A program made the position numbers and the translations under genes. Below, piece by piece: positions 22,753-30,861 of a stretch of 64,000 nt of DNA. Source of the DNA: Amycolatopsis orientalis DSM 40040 = KCTC 9412 (lineage in GTDB: Bacteria; Actinomycetota; Actinomycetes; Mycobacteriales; Pseudonocardiaceae). Positions within the stretch are counted from its first letter, which is position 1. Each line of letters opens with the position of its first letter. Under the pieces are notes generated by a model. The model did not search any database and had not been told where the DNA came from. It was given only the letters and a program-made list of their open reading frames with translations. Location of the stretch: NCBI RefSeq assembly GCF_000478275.1, contig NZ_ASJB01000080.1:1-64000 (forward strand), in the 5' to 3' direction.

Positions 22753-23522
22753 CCGATCCCGTCGGGCAAGACGGCGCGGACGTTCCGGCCCTGTTCGAGC
22801 GCATGTGCGCGCTGCCCCAGGACGACCCCCGGCGCGAACGGCTGCGGGACGACCTGGTGCGCGCGCATCTGGAACTCGCGCGCAACCTGGCGCGCAAGTT
22901 CCGCAACCGGGACGAGTCGATGGAGGATCTGGTCCAGATCGCGACGATCGGGCTGATCCACGCCGTCGACCGTTTCGACCCCGCCCAGGGCAGCGACTTC
23001 CTGGCCTTCGCGGTGCCGACCATCTCCGGCGAGCTGCGGCACCACTTCCGCGACAACAGCTGGTCGGTCCGGGTGCCGCGGCGGCTCAAGGAGCTGAACG
23101 CGAACATCTCGGCCGCGCGAGAGGAACTCACGGTCCGGCTTTCGCGCGCGCCGAAGCCGAGTGAGATCGCGGCGCATCTCGGCGTCCCGGTCGACGAGGT
23201 CTTCGAGGGTCTGCGCGCCGGTCAGGGCCGGTACGGGGCTTCGCTGGACAACCTCCTGGAGAACTCGGCGCACACCCGCTTCGGCGAGGCGGACGCCAAC
23301 CTGAGCCAGGCGGAGCTGCGCGAGGCGCTGCGGCCGATGCTGGAACGGCTGCCCGATCGCGAGCGCAAGATCGTCGCGCTGCGGTTCGGCTCCGGGATGA
23401 GCCAGTCGGACATCGCGCGCCGCGTCGGTGTCTCCCAGATGCAGGTGTCCCGGCTACTGGCCTCCACGCTGCAGAAACTGCGTGAAGGGCTGACCGAGAC
23501 GGAACTCACCGACGGAGTCTGA
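22749..23522 (+). CDS. sigF: Alternative sigma factor of the SigB/SigF/SigG subfamily
   Basis: 257 residues from the GTG at 22749, overlapping rsbW. Region 2 (ESMEDLVQIATIGLIHAVDR, then FLAFAVPTISGELRHHFRD), region 3 (SRAPKPSEIAAHLGVPVDEV) and region 4 (SQSDIARRVGVSQMQVSRLL) are all in place. Members direct stress, stationary-phase and differentiation genes in actinobacteria. Controlled by the upstream RsbW and, through it, by STAS proteins such as that at 21266. Confidence 0.92.
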   Translation: MTDPVGQDGADVPALFERMCALPQDDPRRERLRDDLVRAHLELARNLARKFRNRDESMEDLVQIATIGLIHAVDRFDPAQGSDFLAFAVPTISGELRHHFRDNSWSVRVPRRLKELNANISAAREELTVRLSRAPKPSEIAAHLGVPVDEVFEGLRAGQGRYGASLDNLLENSAHTRFGEADANLSQAELREALRPMLERLPDRERKIVALRFGSGMSQSDIARRVGVSQMQVSRLLASTLQKLREGLTETELTDGV

Positions 23523-23546
23523 TTCGACCTTCATCCTTATGGGTAT
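23521..23546 (+). promoter_or_regulatory. Putative SigF-type promoter of the second HATPase gene
   Basis: GATT at 23521-23524 and a perfect GGGTAT at 23541-23546, 16 bp apart, fit the SigB/SigF consensus. It lies 53 bp before the ATG of the gene at 23599, right after the sigF stop. Confidence 0.45.
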
Positions 23547-23598
23547 CAGGGAGACGAACAGCGGATCTGGGAGTCTCTCGCGAGGGGAGGTAGCAACC

Positions 23599-24024
23599 AT
23601 GACGATGTCCAAGACGCGATCGGAGGGCTCGTTGCCGGTGGTCTCCCTGCCCCTCCCGGTGGATGTGACGGCTCCCGCCGTCGCGCGGCAGGCGGTGCGG
23701 GCGACGCTCGCGAGCCTCGGCTTCGACGACCTGGCCGCCGACGACGTGCTGCTGGCGACCTCCGAGCTGGTCACGAACGCCTTCGAGCACGGCGAGAAAC
23801 CGGACAAGCTGGAGGTCGAGTACTCCGACGGAAGGCTCACCCTGCGGGTCTTCGACTCCGGCACGAACCGGCCGAGGCTGAAGGAACCTTCCCCGATGGC
23901 GGCGCGCAGCCGCGGTCTGCAGCTGGTGCACGCGCTGTCCGAGGACTGGGGACACGAGCTGTGCGCGGGCGGGAAGTACGTCTGGGCGGTCTTCAGCCTT
24001 CACCGGACCGAAGCCGCAGGCTGA
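23599..24024 (+). CDS. ATP-binding protein, RsbW/SpoIIAB-like serine kinase fold
   Basis: 141 residues from the ATG at 23599 (MTMSKTRSEGS), with GGGGAGG before it. The HATPase_c_2 motifs are present: N-box ATSELVTNAFEHGE with the Asn intact, G1 box VFDSGTNRP and a C-terminal SRGLQLVHALSEDWG G2 box. It probably phosphorylates a STAS antagonist such as that at 21266 or sequesters SigF. Its last 32 bp overlap the convergent MarR gene. Confidence 0.85.
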   Translation: MTMSKTRSEGSLPVVSLPLPVDVTAPAVARQAVRATLASLGFDDLAADDVLLATSELVTNAFEHGEKPDKLEVEYSDGRLTLRVFDSGTNRPRLKEPSPMAARSRGLQLVHALSEDWGHELCAGGKYVWAVFSLHRTEAAG

Positions 24025-24469
24025 CCGCGGCGTCCGTCTCCGCGATGCGTTGCCGGAGCGGCTTCCGCTCCAGTGCCTCGATGGCGGCCGCCAGGACTTC
24101 CCTGAGCGGGTACGGCAGTTCCGCCTCCAGCTGGTCGGCCGCGGCGCTGGTCGCCGCCCACTCGGCTTCGAGGGTCGGCATCAGCTTTCGTGCTTTGTCG
24201 GTCAGGGAGACGATCCTCTGCCGGGCGTCGGTCCCGCGTTCGAGCGAGACGAGGTCCTGCCGCGCCATCTGCGCGATCGTCTGGCTGGCCGCGGAATGCG
24301 TCACGCCGACCTCGGCGGCGAGGTCGCGGATGGCCAGCGGGCCACGGGCGACGATCGCGCGGACGAACGGGGTGAACCGCGGGCGGTAGTCCCCCAGCCC
24401 GATGTCTTCGAAGAACGCGGAAACGTCCGCTTCGGTCACTTCGAGGACATGCCGCAGCAGCGTGCCCAT
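23993..24469 (-). CDS. MarR family transcriptional regulator
   Basis: 158 residues from the ATG at 24469 (MGTLLRHVLEVTEADVSAFF). The winged helix is at about 45-110: LAIRDLAAEVGVTHSAASQTIAQM, then LVSLERGTDARQRIVSLTDK. It is divergent from the aldo/keto reductase 58 bp away and may control it. It overlaps the HATPase gene tail-to-tail by 32 bp. Confidence 0.88.
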   Translation of the reverse strand: MGTLLRHVLEVTEADVSAFFEDIGLGDYRPRFTPFVRAIVARGPLAIRDLAAEVGVTHSAASQTIAQMARQDLVSLERGTDARQRIVSLTDKARKLMPTLEAEWAATSAAADQLEAELPYPLREVLAAAIEALERKPLRQRIAETDAAVSLRLRSGEG

Positions 24470-24527
24470 CCCTCGTTCCCTCGGTGGTCTGCCCACCCGC
24501 GCAGCATATCCACCTAGGATCACGATC

Positions 24528-25511
24528 ATGGAGACACGGAAGGTCGCCCGGCTCGGCCGCGAAGTCGGCGTGGTCGGACTCGGCTGCTGGCAACTCGGCG
24601 CGGACTGGGGCACGGTCGACGAGGCCGACGCGCTCGCCGTCCTGCACGCCGCGGCGGACTCAGGGGTCACCTTCTTCGACACCGCGGACGTCTACGGCGA
24701 CGGCCGCAGCGAGCGGCTCGTCGGCCGCTTCCGCGCGGAACGCGGCGACGACGCGCTCTTCTTCGCCACCAAGATGGGGCGCCGCGCCGAGCAGGTGCCG
24801 GAGAACTACGTCGCCGAGAACTTCCGCGCCTGGAACGACCGTTCGCGCGCGAACCTCGGCATGGACACCCTCGATCTCGTCCAGCTGCACTGCCCGCCGA
24901 CGCCGGTGTACTCGTCCGACGCGGTGTACGACGCCCTCGACGCGATGGTCGACGAAGGGCGGATCAAGGCGTACGGCGTCAGCGTCGAGACCTGCGAAGA
25001 GGCCTTGACGGCGCTTGAACGGCCGAACGTGGCTTCGGTGCAGATCATCCTCAACTGCCTGCGGCTCAAGCCGCTCGAGCGAGTGCTTCCGGCCGCGGAG
25101 AAGGCGGGCGCGGGGATCATCGCACGCGTGCCGCTCGCGTCGGGCCTGCTTTCCGGCCGCTACACCGCATCGACCACCTTCGGCGAGGACGACCACCGCA
25201 ACTACAACCGCCAGGGCGCCGCGTTCGACGTCGGCGAGACCTTCTCCGGCGTGCCCTTCGACGTCGGCCTCGAAGCGGTGGAGCGCCTGCGGGCGTTCGT
25301 CCCGGAGGGCCGGACGCTCGCCCAGTTCGCGTTGCGGTGGATCGTCGACCGGCCCGGGGTCAGCGTCGTCATCCCCGGCGCGCGCGACGCCGGGCAGGCG
25401 AAGGCGAACAGTTCGGCGGCCGACCTGGCCCCACTGACGGCCGAAGCGACGGCCGCCGTCGAACAGGTCTACGACGAGCTGCTGAAACCGTTGATCCATC
25501 CGCGTTGGTGA
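24528..25511 (+). CDS. Aldo/keto reductase
   Basis: 327 residues from the ATG at 24528 (METRKVARLGREVGVVGLGC). The tetrad of the AKR barrel is visible: Asp and Tyr in FFDTADVYGDG, Lys in LFFATKMG and His in DLVQLHCPP. VVIPGARDAGQAKAN is the C-terminal NADPH-binding segment. The family reduces carbonyls with NADPH; the substrate is unknown. Likely regulated by the divergent MarR protein. Confidence 0.92.
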   Translation: METRKVARLGREVGVVGLGCWQLGADWGTVDEADALAVLHAAADSGVTFFDTADVYGDGRSERLVGRFRAERGDDALFFATKMGRRAEQVPENYVAENFRAWNDRSRANLGMDTLDLVQLHCPPTPVYSSDAVYDALDAMVDEGRIKAYGVSVETCEEALTALERPNVASVQIILNCLRLKPLERVLPAAEKAGAGIIARVPLASGLLSGRYTASTTFGEDDHRNYNRQGAAFDVGETFSGVPFDVGLEAVERLRAFVPEGRTLAQFALRWIVDRPGVSVVIPGARDAGQAKANSSAADLAPLTAEATAAVEQVYDELLKPLIHPRW

Positions 25512-25549
25512 TCTCGGCAGAACCCGGGTGACGGCGACATAATCGCGGG

Positions 25550-26188
25550 ATGATGACGCCCGAAGAGCTGCTGACGACCACCCGGACCGTCCGCAAACGC
25601 CTGGATCTGACCCGGCCGGTTCCCCTGGAACTGGTGAAACACGCCCTGCAGGTCGCGTTGCAGGCACCGAGTGGTTCGAACACCCAGCGCTGGCACTGGC
25701 TCGTGATCACCGATCCCGGGCAGCGGGCCGAACTCGGCGAGCTCTACCGGCGGGCGTGCCGTGAGTACCTGGATTCCCCGCACGCGGCCGGGAAACTGTT
25801 CGCGGACGATCCGGACCGCTCCAAGGTGCAGAAACGCGTCGGCTCCAGCGTCGAGTACCTGGCCGACAAGATGGGCGAGGTTCCGGTGCACGTCATCCCA
25901 TGCCTGGAGACGACGAGCGCCGAGCTGCCCGCCGGCAACCAGGCCGGGTTGTGGGGGAACCTGCTGCCCGCGGTGTGGAGCTACATGCTCGCGGCGCGCG
26001 CGGTCACCCTCGGCACGGCGTGGACGACGTTGCACCTCAAGTACGAGAAGGAGGCCGCGGAGATCCTCGGCCTGCCGGAGAACGTGCACCAGGCCGCGCT
26101 GATCCCGACGGCGTTCTACACCGGCGACACCTTCAAGCCCGCCCCGCGTCAGCCGCTCGAAGACGTCATGCGCCTGGACCGTTGGTGA
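25550..26188 (+). CDS. Nitroreductase family protein
   Basis: 212 residues. TVRKRLDLTRPVPLELVKHA and QAPSGSNTQRWHWLVITD are the N-terminal FMN-binding features. SYMLAARAVTLGTAWTTLHL is the middle helix, and the C-terminal region closes the site. Members are FMN-dependent NAD(P)H oxidoreductases of nitroaromatics, quinones or flavins. It follows the aldo/keto reductase by 38 bp and may be in its operon. Its stop is 1 bp from the convergent hydrolase stop. Confidence 0.88.
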   Translation: MMTPEELLTTTRTVRKRLDLTRPVPLELVKHALQVALQAPSGSNTQRWHWLVITDPGQRAELGELYRRACREYLDSPHAAGKLFADDPDRSKVQKRVGSSVEYLADKMGEVPVHVIPCLETTSAELPAGNQAGLWGNLLPAVWSYMLAARAVTLGTAWTTLHLKYEKEAAEILGLPENVHQAALIPTAFYTGDTFKPAPRQPLEDVMRLDRW

Positions 26189-26189
26189 G

Positions 26190-26828
26190 CTACAGGTAGG
26201 ACTCCAGCCGGTCCGCCAAGGCCTTGGGGTGGCTCAACGGCACGGAATGCGAGCCCTCGATCTCGTCGGGCGCGAAACCTAGCCTCTCCTGGACGACCCG
26301 GCGCTGGAACTCAGGCGTGAAGAACCGGTCTTCGCGCGCTATGAGGACCTTCGTCGGGACGTCCGGCCACTTTTCCAGCGGCCAGGGCTGTCCCCACTCG
26401 GCGCTGACCTGGTTCCTGCCGTGCGATCCCGCCTCCGCGACGAGGTCCGCCGGGACGCCGTTGAAGAACTTTTCCTCGTCGCTGAGGCCCTTCGCGTCCT
26501 GGAAACCGGTGTTGCCCCACCAATCCCCCGGCGTCTCACCCGGCTTCGGGATCATCGGCGTCAGCAGGACGAGCAGCCGTGCCGAACGCTTCTCGGCGAC
26601 CAGCGGCGCGGTGAAGCCGCCGTAGGAGTGGCCGAGCACGACCAGGTCGCCGCGGTCGCCGATCGCGTTCACGACGGCGTCGACGTGCTCGGGGAAGCCC
26701 GCCTTCTCGTCGTCGATCGGCAGGTTCACCGCGACGACGTCGTGCCCTCGCCCGGACAGTTCCGCTTCCAGGAGGTGGAAGTCCCAGGCGCTGCCGCCAC
26801 CGCCATGGATCAGTACGAAGGTCGCCAT
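26190..26828 (-). CDS. Alpha/beta hydrolase
   Basis: 212 residues. The oxyanion motif HGGGGSAWDFH is at 9-19 and the nucleophile elbow is GHSYGGF. The acid lies near AREDRFFTPEFQ and the His in EGSHSVPLSHPKAL. The fold and length match the small esterase group related to plant hydroxynitrile lyase/salicylate esterase. Substrate unknown. Confidence 0.88.
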   Translation of the reverse strand: MATFVLIHGGGGSAWDFHLLEAELSGRGHDVVAVNLPIDDEKAGFPEHVDAVVNAIGDRGDLVVLGHSYGGFTAPLVAEKRSARLLVLLTPMIPKPGETPGDWWGNTGFQDAKGLSDEEKFFNGVPADLVAEAGSHGRNQVSAEWGQPWPLEKWPDVPTKVLIAREDRFFTPEFQRRVVQERLGFAPDEIEGSHSVPLSHPKALADRLESYL

Positions 26829-26856
26829 CCGCCCAGCTAAGCCGAAGCCGCGACGA

Positions 26857-27525
26857 TCAGCAACGACCGAGCATGTCGCTCAGTGCGCTCTTCTCCGCTG
26901 TCGTGATCGTGAGCCCGTAGTAGTGCTTCACGGTGATCCAGTCCGTCGCGTAGGTGCACCAGAACGACACGAGGGGCGGCTTCCACTGGTCCGGCGCCTT
27001 GTCGCTCTTCTCCTGGTTGACGTTGTCGGTGACGGCGAACAGCTGCGGCCGGGTCAGGTCGTTCGCGAACTGCCGCCGCTTCTCGTCGGTCCACGACTTC
27101 GCGCCGCTGACCCAGCTTTGGGCGAGCGGGACCATGTGGTCGATGTCGACGTCGGTGGGCTTGGTCCAGGTCTCGCCGTCGTAGATGCTGGTCCAGCTGC
27201 CGGAGGTCGGGGCGCAGTCGGAACCGGCCTTGACGTCCTTGCCGTCGCGTTTGAGCACGAACTCGCGCGTATTGCAGTTGTTCCCCTGGTTGTCCCAGTG
27301 CGGGTACTTCTTGCGGTCGTAGCCGTCCATCGAACCGCGTGGCGCGACGGTGAGTTCGTCCAGCTGCTTGCGCGCGTCGGCGGCGCTGGCGGGGTTCGCC
27401 GGCTTCGGCTGCAGCGCGTCGCCCTTGCCGCTCACGAACCAGAACACCGCGAGCACGACGGCGAAGAGGGTGATCAGCAGGAGCAGCCGCTGAGCCGTGG
27501 TCATCTGGCTGGTACGCGTGGCCAC
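26857..27525 (-). CDS. Secreted HNH endonuclease family protein (DUF1524/GmrSD C-terminal type)
   Basis: 222 residues from the GTG at 27525, with GAGAGGAA seven bases before it. An N-terminal hydrophobic span (LLLLITLFAVVLAVFWFVSG) anchors or exports the protein. The nuclease core contains DVDIDHMVPLAQSW (His-Asn-His type) and RPQLFAVTDNVNQEKSDKAPD, with FWCTYATDWITVKHYY near the end. Such proteins are extracytoplasmic nucleases of actinobacteria. It is divergent from the TPR gene. Confidence 0.85.
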   Translation of the reverse strand: MATRTSQMTTAQRLLLLITLFAVVLAVFWFVSGKGDALQPKPANPASAADARKQLDELTVAPRGSMDGYDRKKYPHWDNQGNNCNTREFVLKRDGKDVKAGSDCAPTSGSWTSIYDGETWTKPTDVDIDHMVPLAQSWVSGAKSWTDEKRRQFANDLTRPQLFAVTDNVNQEKSDKAPDQWKPPLVSFWCTYATDWITVKHYYGLTITTAEKSALSDMLGRC

Positions 27526-27683
27526 CGCGCGGTTCCTCTCGACGGGGAGTGGGGAGTGCGCCCAGTATCGCCGCGCCACGCGCGGGAACCGGGTGCGACA
27601 CGGCGATGACACCCGGTAGTTGTTGTCACATCGGGGCCCTGAGCAGCGACTACCCCAGGGACGCTGCCGGAAGGAGCGGGTTT

Positions 27684-28676
27684 GTGGGCGCCGAAAAACG
27701 CAAATGGAACACCAGGGTCGACGACTATCTGAACCGCAAGGCGGCGGAGCGCGGACACGTGATCGCCATGGCACGTATGGGATCCACCGCGCTGGAGCGC
27801 GGCGATCTCGACGAGGCCGAGGACTGGTTCCGCAAGGCCGCCGCGGGCGGTGACCGGGTCTCGATGGGCAACCTGGCACACCTCCTGCGTGAACGCGGCG
27901 CCCCCGAACAGGCCGAACGCTGGTACCGGGAAGCGGCGACGGCCGGTGATTCGCATGCCATGGCACAGCTGGGAAATCTCTGCGCGCGACGCGGCGATTT
28001 CGATGACGCCGAGGACTGGTGGCGACAGGCCGCGCGCGAAGGCCGGGCCGAGGCGATGGCGGAACTCGGGCGGTTGCTGCACCGGCGCGGTGAACTCGAG
28101 GAGGCCGAACACTGGGCGGGCCAAGCCGCCGAAGCGGGCAACGTCGAAGGAATGATCACGCTCGGCGCGGTGCTCTGTGACACCGGGCGGTCGCGTGAAG
28201 CGGAACCGTGGTGGCGCAAGGCGGGCGAAGAGGCCGACCCGGCCATGCTGTGCAAACTCGGTCACCGGGCCCAGCAACGGGACGACCTCGCCCGCGCCGA
28301 GAGCTGCTACCAGGCGGCCGCGGCCGCCGGTGCCCCCGAGGCCGCCGTCCGGCTCGGCCTGGTGCTGCACCGCCGCGGCGAACTCGACGCCGCCGAACGC
28401 TGGTACCTCAAGGCCGCCAAACGCGGCGACGCCGCCGCGATGACGAACCTCGGCGTACTCGCCAACGACCGGAACGACCCCGGCGAGGCCACCGCCTGGT
28501 ACCGGCGGGCCGCTGAACTCGGCAGCGTCCCCGCGTACACCAACCTCGGCAGGCTGGCCGCCGACCGCGGGGACTTCCCGGAGGCGGAGCACTGGTTCCG
28601 CGCGGCCGCCGACACCGGCGACCAGGCCGGGCAGCGGTATCTCGAGGAGCTGCACCGCAACCGGCAGCGGTTCTAG
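27684..28676 (+). CDS. TPR/Sel1-like repeat protein with nine 32-residue units
   Basis: 330 residues from the GTG at 27684 (AAGGAG eight bases before). After a basic 30-residue head the whole protein is nine tandem units of about 32 residues, each of the form A-M-x-x-L-G-x-L-x-x-x-R-G-D-x-x-x-A-E-x-W, for example AMAELGRLLHRRGELEEAEH. They should form a superhelical scaffold for protein contacts. No signal peptide. Its last 4 bp overlap the convergent SWIM gene. Partner unknown. Confidence 0.85.
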   Translation: MGAEKRKWNTRVDDYLNRKAAERGHVIAMARMGSTALERGDLDEAEDWFRKAAAGGDRVSMGNLAHLLRERGAPEQAERWYREAATAGDSHAMAQLGNLCARRGDFDDAEDWWRQAAREGRAEAMAELGRLLHRRGELEEAEHWAGQAAEAGNVEGMITLGAVLCDTGRSREAEPWWRKAGEEADPAMLCKLGHRAQQRDDLARAESCYQAAAAAGAPEAAVRLGLVLHRRGELDAAERWYLKAAKRGDAAAMTNLGVLANDRNDPGEATAWYRRAAELGSVPAYTNLGRLAADRGDFPEAEHWFRAAADTGDQAGQRYLEELHRNRQRF

Positions 28677-29566
28677 GCTTTCCAGTTCCGCATCGCCGCG
28701 AAGCCTTCACGCAGCCGCTGGAGTTTGCGGCTGCGGTACGGGTCCTCGCCGTCGTCGAGCCGCCACCGCTCCTCGACGCCGGCGCGGAACACCGCGAGCC
28801 CTTCGAAGCCGAGTCCGGCGGTGAAGTCCGCGATACTCACGTCGACGCGCCCCGAACCGTCGAGATCGAGACGCAGCAACCATTCCGCGAGTTCCTTGGG
28901 CTCCGGCGGCGAGTCCGCGCAGGCCTCGGCGTACAGCGCCAGCGCCCTGCTCACCTCCTCGCCGAGCGTCCCGAAGGAGTCGTCGACGAAGTCCAGCGCC
29001 TCCACGATCAGCTCGACGACACGGCACAGCAGCGGCCCGTCCCCGACCTCCTCGGCGGTGGCGAGCACCTCGCGGACCTTCTCGGTGTACGCGAGCGTGC
29101 CCTGGAAGCCGACGAAACCGCGCAACCGCAACGTTCCCTCGACGTGCCGCCGCAACGCGTCGAGGTCTTCGCGGCCGGCCTTGAGCGACAGTTTGCGGAA
29201 CAGGACGGGATCCTCGTTCGCGTGCTCGACGAGCAGTTCGATCAGCTCGGTGCGCTCCAGCGACTCGACATACCCGCGGATGTCGGCCGCGCCACCGTCC
29301 GCCGCGCCCTCCAGGATGAGCAGGCCGACGGCCACACAGTGCTTGCAGAAGAAGCCGTCGGCCGCGTGCGGGCAGGAACACTCGCCCACCAGCTCGCCGT
29401 CGACGTTGCGCAACCGGACCGTGTACCGGTCGGTGCCGCAGACCACCGCCGCCACCCCGCCCGCGACGTCGTCCAGCGTCTCGACCGCCTCCAGGTACTT
29501 GGCCCCGCGCGCGAACGAGACGTCACCGGCCTGCCTGCGGAGTTCGTCCTCGCTGAACCACGTCAC
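28673..29566 (-). CDS. SWIM zinc-finger domain protein
   Basis: 297 residues. The SWIM motif C-x-C-xn-C-x-H is visible in GECSCPHAADGFFCKHCVAV at about 62-81, preceded by VRLRNVDGELV. The rest is helical and acidic with no catalytic motif. SWIM domains bind nucleic acids or proteins. Its neighbour upstream, the SDR gene, begins 5 bp from it in the same direction, suggesting a shared transcript. Confidence 0.85.
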   Translation of the reverse strand: MTWFSEDELRRQAGDVSFARGAKYLEAVETLDDVAGGVAAVVCGTDRYTVRLRNVDGELVGECSCPHAADGFFCKHCVAVGLLILEGAADGGAADIRGYVESLERTELIELLVEHANEDPVLFRKLSLKAGREDLDALRRHVEGTLRLRGFVGFQGTLAYTEKVREVLATAEEVGDGPLLCRVVELIVEALDFVDDSFGTLGEEVSRALALYAEACADSPPEPKELAEWLLRLDLDGSGRVDVSIADFTAGLGFEGLAVFRAGVEERWRLDDGEDPYRSRKLQRLREGFAAMRNWKA

Positions 29567-29570
29567 CGCC

Positions 29571-30239
29571 CTATTGAACCCCTTGCGCCGGAGGGCCGAG
29601 GAACAACCCGCCGCTCGCGTCGAGGACCTGCCCGGTCACCCACCGGGCGTCGTCGGAGGCGAGGAAGGCGACGACGTCCGCTATGTCCTCCGCGGTACCG
29701 AGCCTTTGGTGCGCGGTAAGGGCTTCGATGGCGGTCTTCAGTTCCGGCGTGAAGATCGCGCTGTTGTCCGCGGTCCTGGTGGCTCCCGGCGCGACGACGT
29801 TGACCGTGATCCCGCGCGGACCCAGCTGCAGGGCGAGGGTGCGGCTCATCGTTTCGAGCGCGCCCTTGGTCATCGCGAAGGAGGTCTGAGCCGGGTTGGC
29901 CATCCGCGTCGCGACCGACGAGATGTTGATGATGCGGCCGCCGTCGTTCATTCGCGCTCGTTGGATGAGGAAGTACGGCGCCCTCACGTTGACCGCGAAG
30001 AGGTGGTCGAAGCCTTCGGGCGTGTCGGTCTCGATCGGTCCTCCCGGTGCGGCTGCCGCGTTGTTGACCAGGATGTCCAGGCTGTCGATGCCCTCCAGGG
30101 CCTTGTCGACTCCTTCCATGGTCGACAAGTCGGCCTTACCGCTGTCGTGTCTCAGGACGTTGATGCCGTCCTTCTCGAGCCTCCGCGCGATCGCCGCCCC
30201 GATCCCCCGCGATGCTCCCGTCACCAATGCCGTCTTCAT
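29571..30239 (-). CDS. Short-chain dehydrogenase/reductase with Phe in place of the catalytic Tyr
   Basis: 222 residues from the ATG at 30239 (MKTALVTGASRGIGAAIARR). TGASRGIG at 7-14 and NNAAA at 59-63 are standard. The active-site segment reads NISSVATRMANPAQTSFAMTK, so Ser107 and Lys125 are present but position 121 of the Y-x-x-x-K motif is Phe (codon TTC). That normally abolishes dehydrogenase chemistry, unless a nearby residue compensates. It is divergent from a TetR gene with operator-like repeats between them. Confidence 0.9.
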   Translation of the reverse strand: MKTALVTGASRGIGAAIARRLEKDGINVLRHDSGKADLSTMEGVDKALEGIDSLDILVNNAAAAPGGPIETDTPEGFDHLFAVNVRAPYFLIQRARMNDGGRIINISSVATRMANPAQTSFAMTKGALETMSRTLALQLGPRGITVNVVAPGATRTADNSAIFTPELKTAIEALTAHQRLGTAEDIADVVAFLASDDARWVTGQVLDASGGLFLGPPAQGVQ

Positions 30240-30252
30240 GCTCACCCCAGAT

Positions 30253-30278
30253 GTTAGTGACTAACACTTTGATAGTGT
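30253..30278. promoter_or_regulatory. TetR operator candidates
   Basis: GTTAGT-G-ACTAAC (30253-30265) is a perfect 6-bp inverted repeat, overlapping ACACT-TTGAT-AGTGT (30264-30278). Both lie between the SDR start (30239) and the TetR GTG (30286), so binding would affect both genes. Confidence 0.65.
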
Positions 30279-30285
30279 CTACCAC

Positions 30286-30852
30286 GTGAGCCTTCGAGAC
30301 CGCCAGCGCGCCGAAACCCGGCTTCTCGTGCAAACGCACGCCATCCGCCTCTTCACCGACGTCGGCTACGACGCGACCACCGTCGCCGACGTCGCCGCGG
30401 CCGCCGGCGTCTCGGCGATGACGGTCTACCGGCACTTCCCGACGAAGGAGGACCTGGTCCTCTACGACGAATACGACCCCGTGACGGCTTCTGCCGTGCT
30501 TGAGCAGCCTGCTGCTCCTTTGCCTCTTCGGATTGGGCGCGCTTTGGCGTCGACTGCCGCCCTGGGCACTTCGCAGGAGAAGGCGTTCCTGCTGGCGCGG
30601 CTACGGCTGATGATCTCGGTGCCGGCGCTGCGGGCGCGGCATCTGGACAGCCAGTACGCGACGGCCGATGCGATCGTGACGGCTCTCTGCGGGTCTTCGC
30701 CTTCGCCGGTCGAAGAGTTCCAGGTGCGGGCTACGGCTATGGCGTGCCTGGGGGCGGCGCATGTGGCGCTTGTGCGGTGGGCCGAGACGGACGGGGAGGG
30801 GGATCTGGCGGGGTTGATCAGGGAGGCGCTGAGGAGCGTGTTCGGGGACTAA
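30286..30852 (+). CDS. TetR family transcriptional regulator
   Basis: 188 residues from a GTG. Helix-turn-helix: ETRLLVQTHAIRLFTDVGYD, then TVADVAAAAGVSAMTVYRHF. The C-terminal domain is of the AcrR_C type. It is divergent from the SDR gene and presumably represses it. The restriction-modification island begins 9 bp after its stop. Confidence 0.92.
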   Translation: MSLRDRQRAETRLLVQTHAIRLFTDVGYDATTVADVAAAAGVSAMTVYRHFPTKEDLVLYDEYDPVTASAVLEQPAAPLPLRIGRALASTAALGTSQEKAFLLARLRLMISVPALRARHLDSQYATADAIVTALCGSSPSPVEEFQVRATAMACLGAAHVALVRWAETDGEGDLAGLIREALRSVFGD

Positions 30853-30861
30853 CGGAAAGTG

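Noticed and set aside
27684..28676. CRISPR-like regular repeat
   Set aside because: The periodicity is at the protein level (32 residues) with diverged DNA; there are no identical DNA repeats with spacers. No CRISPR array is seen anywhere in the window.
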